From a virus: a DNA stretch of 38,650 nucleotides. This document shows, piece after piece, positions 36,640 to 38,650 of this stretch. The stretch's first letter is position 1. Each line of letters starts with the position of its first letter. The position numbers and the translations under genes are program-made. A model generated the notes under the pieces. It saw only the letters and a program-made list of their open reading frames with translations, was not told the origin of the DNA and made no database searches. The stretch lies in IMG/VR virus record IMGVR_UViG_3300044911_002571, positions 1 to 38,650 of that record. One strand, written 5' to 3'.

Positions 36640-37058
36640 CCGACCTCTCGCAGCCTGCGCCTGATGATCTCGCGGCTCGCGAGCGGCCACAGTGCGCGCA
36701 GCGCATCGACGCTGCCGCGAGTGTCCCGCGCATCGCGCACGAATGCTCGGCGTGGCAGGAGGAGCGCGCATCCGATGCGCGAGCACACGCGCTCGAGGAT
36801 GTCGCCGCGCAGACGCGCCCCGCGCACGAGCTCGTGGCCGCACTCGTGCGCCACGTAGTACGCGATCGCGTCGTCAGGCGCGTCGGATGGGTACCAGACG
36901 ATCCCGCCGTCGAGGCGGGGTCGCATGCCTGGTAGCGGCGCTAGCCGCAGTCCGAGATAGCTCACCGCGAACGTGCGCGGATCGCATCGCGGTCGGTCGT
37001 CGAGCCCGCTCTCGACCGTGGCCTGTCGGGCCACCTCCTCGGCCTCGTCCTCGCTCAC
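36603..37058 (-). CDS. ImmA/IrrE-type metallopeptidase
   Basis: 151 residues, GTG start (37056-37058). IAYYVAHECGHELVRGARLR contains the zinc motif HExxH (HECGH) of the ImmA/IrrE family, whose members cleave XRE-type repressors and so release mobile elements. The rest is the usual helical N-terminus and C-terminus. It lies opposite to and next to the repressor cluster. Inactivation of the CI-like protein is a plausible function but is inferred. Confidence 0.8.
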   Translation of the reverse strand: MSEDEAEEVARQATVESGLDDRPRCDPRTFAVSYLGLRLAPLPGMRPRLDGGIVWYPSDAPDDAIAYYVAHECGHELVRGARLRGDILERVCSRIGCALLLPRRAFVRDARDTRGSVDALRALWPLASREIIRRRLREVGYMQTSVPSLSS

Positions 37059-37094
37059 GCCAGAACGGACGTGCCGCGCCGTCGCTGACTGACA

Positions 37095-37751
37095 TCACTG
37101 ACGCGTTGGGCGGACCCAATCCAGTCCGTGCACGGCAAACGGCACATGCACCGGCAGGCGGCCGGCAATCGGCACCTCGACGATGACCTCGCGCGCGTCG
37201 AGCATGGAGCGCACGAACGCGCCGCCGTCGCTGACAAAGACGCCCTCGCGCGATTCCGACTCGCTCGCCTGCCACGAGGAGACGGGCAGGTCGTCAAACC
37301 GCGCTTCGATGCGGCACCCGCGGTACCCGCAGTCCACCACGCCGCCATACATCGTCACGAAGACGTCGGGGTCATCCTCGTAGCGCGCGGCACGCACGCA
37401 CAGCCTTGCTCGAGCCTCGCCCCACGGCTCTCCGACGCGGACGGGACGCGTTGACTCGGTGCACGCGATGTCGCGCACGGTGCCGCGCATCTCGTCAGGC
37501 AACTCGCGATACGTCCACACGGTCACGAACGCGTCGGCGGCAGCGTCGCGACCGCTGTCCGTGCCCGCGTCAACGCTGACCAGGAACTCCGCGATCGTCT
37601 GCGTTTCGGCCTCGCGCGGTGGCTCGCTCATCGAGTGCACGGCCAGTCCGCCCACGAGAGCGCCGACGAGGAATCCCACGGCACCCGCTGTCCCCTGTTG
37701 CATGCGCTGACGGTCGCGCTCCGCACCCTCGGAGTCCGTGAGTGTTCGCAC
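37095..37751 (-). CDS. Membrane-anchored acidic protein of unknown function
   Basis: 218 residues from GTG 37749-37751 (preceded by GGAAGA); ATG 37701-37703 is an alternative. One transmembrane helix (GAVGFLVGALVGGLAVHSM) precedes a soluble domain with EFLVSVDAGTDSGRDAAADA and several Cys (CTES, LCVRAARYEDDP, VVDCGYRGCRI). An N-in/C-out single-pass protein would place the Cys-containing part outside the cytoplasm. Encoded divergently from the zinc-protein operon. No family recognised. Confidence 0.6.
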   Translation of the reverse strand: MRTLTDSEGAERDRQRMQQGTAGAVGFLVGALVGGLAVHSMSEPPREAETQTIAEFLVSVDAGTDSGRDAAADAFVTVWTYRELPDEMRGTVRDIACTESTRPVRVGEPWGEARARLCVRAARYEDDPDVFVTMYGGVVDCGYRGCRIEARFDDLPVSSWQASESESREGVFVSDGGAFVRSMLDAREVIVEVPIAGRLPVHVPFAVHGLDWVRPTRQ

Positions 37752-37816
37752 GTTTCTTCCGTGCTCGCCTTGACGTGCTAGCACCGCCGTGCATACTGGG
37801 ACCCATGGAGGTCGGC
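37752..37816 (+). promoter_or_regulatory. Rightward promoter with operator
   Basis: TTGACG (37770-37775), 16-17 nt spacing, then CATACT/ATACTG (37792-37798), a good sigma70-like pair. The spacer contains the perfect palindrome GTGCTAGCAC and GCTAGCACCGCCGTGCA (37777-37793), which matches the 35.5 kb sequence at 15 of 17 bases. Thus repressor binding would block the promoter. GGAGGT at 37807-37812 serves ATG 37817. Confidence 0.65.
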
Positions 37817-38302
37817 ATGGACGGCGAGATCAGGACGCAGCGCCTCGGCTGCGCGTGCGTCGGGACGGGCGTGGTCGTGGCGGGCGAGTGGCGGCACGTG
37901 AGCGGCGAGATGCGCTGGACGCGCGTGACGCACCCGTGCCCCGACTGCCGGCGAGCGGACGACGTGGCGAGCCGCGAGACGCTGCCCGCGCCCGCGCCGC
38001 TCGACATGGACTGCTGGCACGACGCGCTCGACATGGGCGACGCTGACGAGGCGTGCCCGTGCTGCGGCGGTGACGGCTACCACGCCGACCGCGACCCCGA
38101 CGGCCTCGAGTGCGGCGAGCAGCGCGTGTGCCCGCGCTGCGATGGCCGCGGGCTCGTCGCGAGCGATGCGACGATCGCTGCGTGCCGCGAGGGGTACGCG
38201 TCGATGCCGATCGACGACATCGAGGCAGGCGTGCGCGCGTGGCCGCTCAGCTACGCCGAGGCGCGTCCCGAGCAGCCGTGCAGCGTGCGGGAGGTGGCGT
38301 GA
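37817..38302 (+). CDS. DnaJ-type zinc finger protein
   Basis: 161 residues from ATG 37817-37819 (GGAGGT 5 nt upstream); ATG 37805 would put the ribosome-binding site inside the gene. Four Cys pairs: CACVGTG, HPCPDC, CPCCGGDGYH and CPRCDGRG, the CxxCxGxG arrangement of the DnaJ zinc-binding domain without a J domain. The C-terminus is acidic and helical. First gene of the rightward operon, under the predicted repressed promoter. Might be a chaperone-like or nucleic-acid-binding early protein. Confidence 0.7.
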   Translation: MDGEIRTQRLGCACVGTGVVVAGEWRHVSGEMRWTRVTHPCPDCRRADDVASRETLPAPAPLDMDCWHDALDMGDADEACPCCGGDGYHADRDPDGLECGEQRVCPRCDGRGLVASDATIAACREGYASMPIDDIEAGVRAWPLSYAEARPEQPCSVREVA

Positions 38303-38650
38303 TGGAAGCGTGGCAGATGACGCGCGCGCAATGGAAGGCGCGCGCAGGCGTGCACACGCCGCACATCGGTGAGGTCTCCGCTGTCCAGCTTGGGCGCATG
38401 TCGCGCGCTGCGAGGACGCGATACGACAACGAGCGTCGCGCCGAGTGGCAGGCGTCCGCCGATGCGTCGAGTGAGTACGCGCGCCGCTGCGTCGAGGCGT
38501 ACGACGCCGATCCGACCGTGCTCGAGCGCGCGTCCAGCGATGCGCGGTCGGCCATCCACGCCGCGCTTGCGCAGCGCGAGAAGGAATCGCGCGGCCAGCG
38601 GCTACAGGCGCTCGCAAAGCAGAACGTGGACGTGGCCGCAGCCAAGCCTG
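38302..38650 (+). CDS. Helical hypothetical protein (3' end beyond window)
   Basis: ATG 38302-38304 overlaps the upstream TGA by 1 nt (TGATG). MEAWQMTRAQWKARAGVHTP, then VSAVQLGRMSRAARTRYDNE, a charged Ala-rich helix and AQREKESRGQRLQALAK. No stop before the window end, so at least 116 residues. No family recognised. Confidence 0.65.
   Translation, partial: MEAWQMTRAQWKARAGVHTPHIGEVSAVQLGRMSRAARTRYDNERRAEWQASADASSEYARRCVEAYDADPTVLERASSDARSAIHAALAQREKESRGQRLQALAKQNVDVAAAKP

Noticed and set aside
1-38650. CRISPR array, insertion sequence, rRNA
   Set aside because: No regularly spaced direct repeats, no transposase-like product with terminal repeats and no rRNA-like segment were seen on either strand.
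1-38650. Transposable Mu-type phage
   Set aside because: Head genes are Mu-like, but no transposase genes are present in the window and a terminase pair plus initiator and helicase loader are, so a non-transposing replication mode fits better.

Overview
The window is almost certainly part of a temperate tailed phage or prophage of a high-G+C bacterium. From 35.5 kb back to the left edge, about 55 genes lie head to tail on the minus strand. Most are joined by 1-nt (TGATG) or 4-nt (ATGA/GTGA) stop-start overlaps. Read 5'->3' on that strand the order is: Cro-like regulator, small early genes, RusA resolvase, cytosine-5 DNA methyltransferase, replication initiator, DnaC-like helicase loader, terminase small and large subunits, a block of small unknown genes, portal (Mu gp29/DUF935 family), minor head protein (Mu gpF family), tRNA-Met, Mu gpI-like protease/scaffold, DUF2190 cement protein, major capsid protein, neck and tail completion genes, tail tube, two tail assembly chaperone frames, tape measure, Dit- and Tal-like baseplate proteins, receptor-binding/lectin-like proteins, lysis candidates and a collagen-like tail fibre cut by the left edge. 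The head is Mu-like and the tail looks siphoviral. A 562-residue tape measure implies a fairly short tail. No integrase or transposase lies inside the window.

The right end (35.5-38.65 kb) is the control and accessory region: a divergent pair of XRE-type regulators, a cysteine-rich lipoprotein of a style common in myxobacteria (hence my guess of a Polyangia/Sandaracinus-like host), an ImmA/IrrE-type metallopeptidase, a membrane-anchored protein, and a rightward operon that starts from a good promoter and encodes a DnaJ-type zinc protein. An operator-like sequence (15 of 17 bases identical) occurs in both the 35.5 kb and the 37.8 kb intergenic regions, which suggests one repressor controls both.

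The most striking element is in the minor head gene. It carries a complete 274-residue intein (Cys1, TxxH block B, C-terminal Asn followed by Cys+1) at the conserved PPLGFR/CRC site. On the opposite strand of the same DNA, in exact codon register with intein residues 4-254, is a 250-residue gene with its own strong ribosome-binding site. It encodes a helix-turn-helix plus EDxHD/Vsr-like homing endonuclease. The endonuclease is therefore not a domain of the intein but is written antisense through it, and conserved motifs of the two proteins are complementary to each other.

Other unusual points: a methyltransferase whose C-terminal half reads as a family-like sequence in two overlapping frames; a GGGGGGT slippery site that could fuse portal and minor head protein; a lambda G/GT-like frameshift candidate before the tape measure gene; an origin-like repeat cluster inside the replication initiator gene; and a tRNA-Met gene with an initiator-like C1:A72 mismatch. 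In this G+C-rich DNA long spurious antisense reading frames are common, so frame length alone was never used as evidence.
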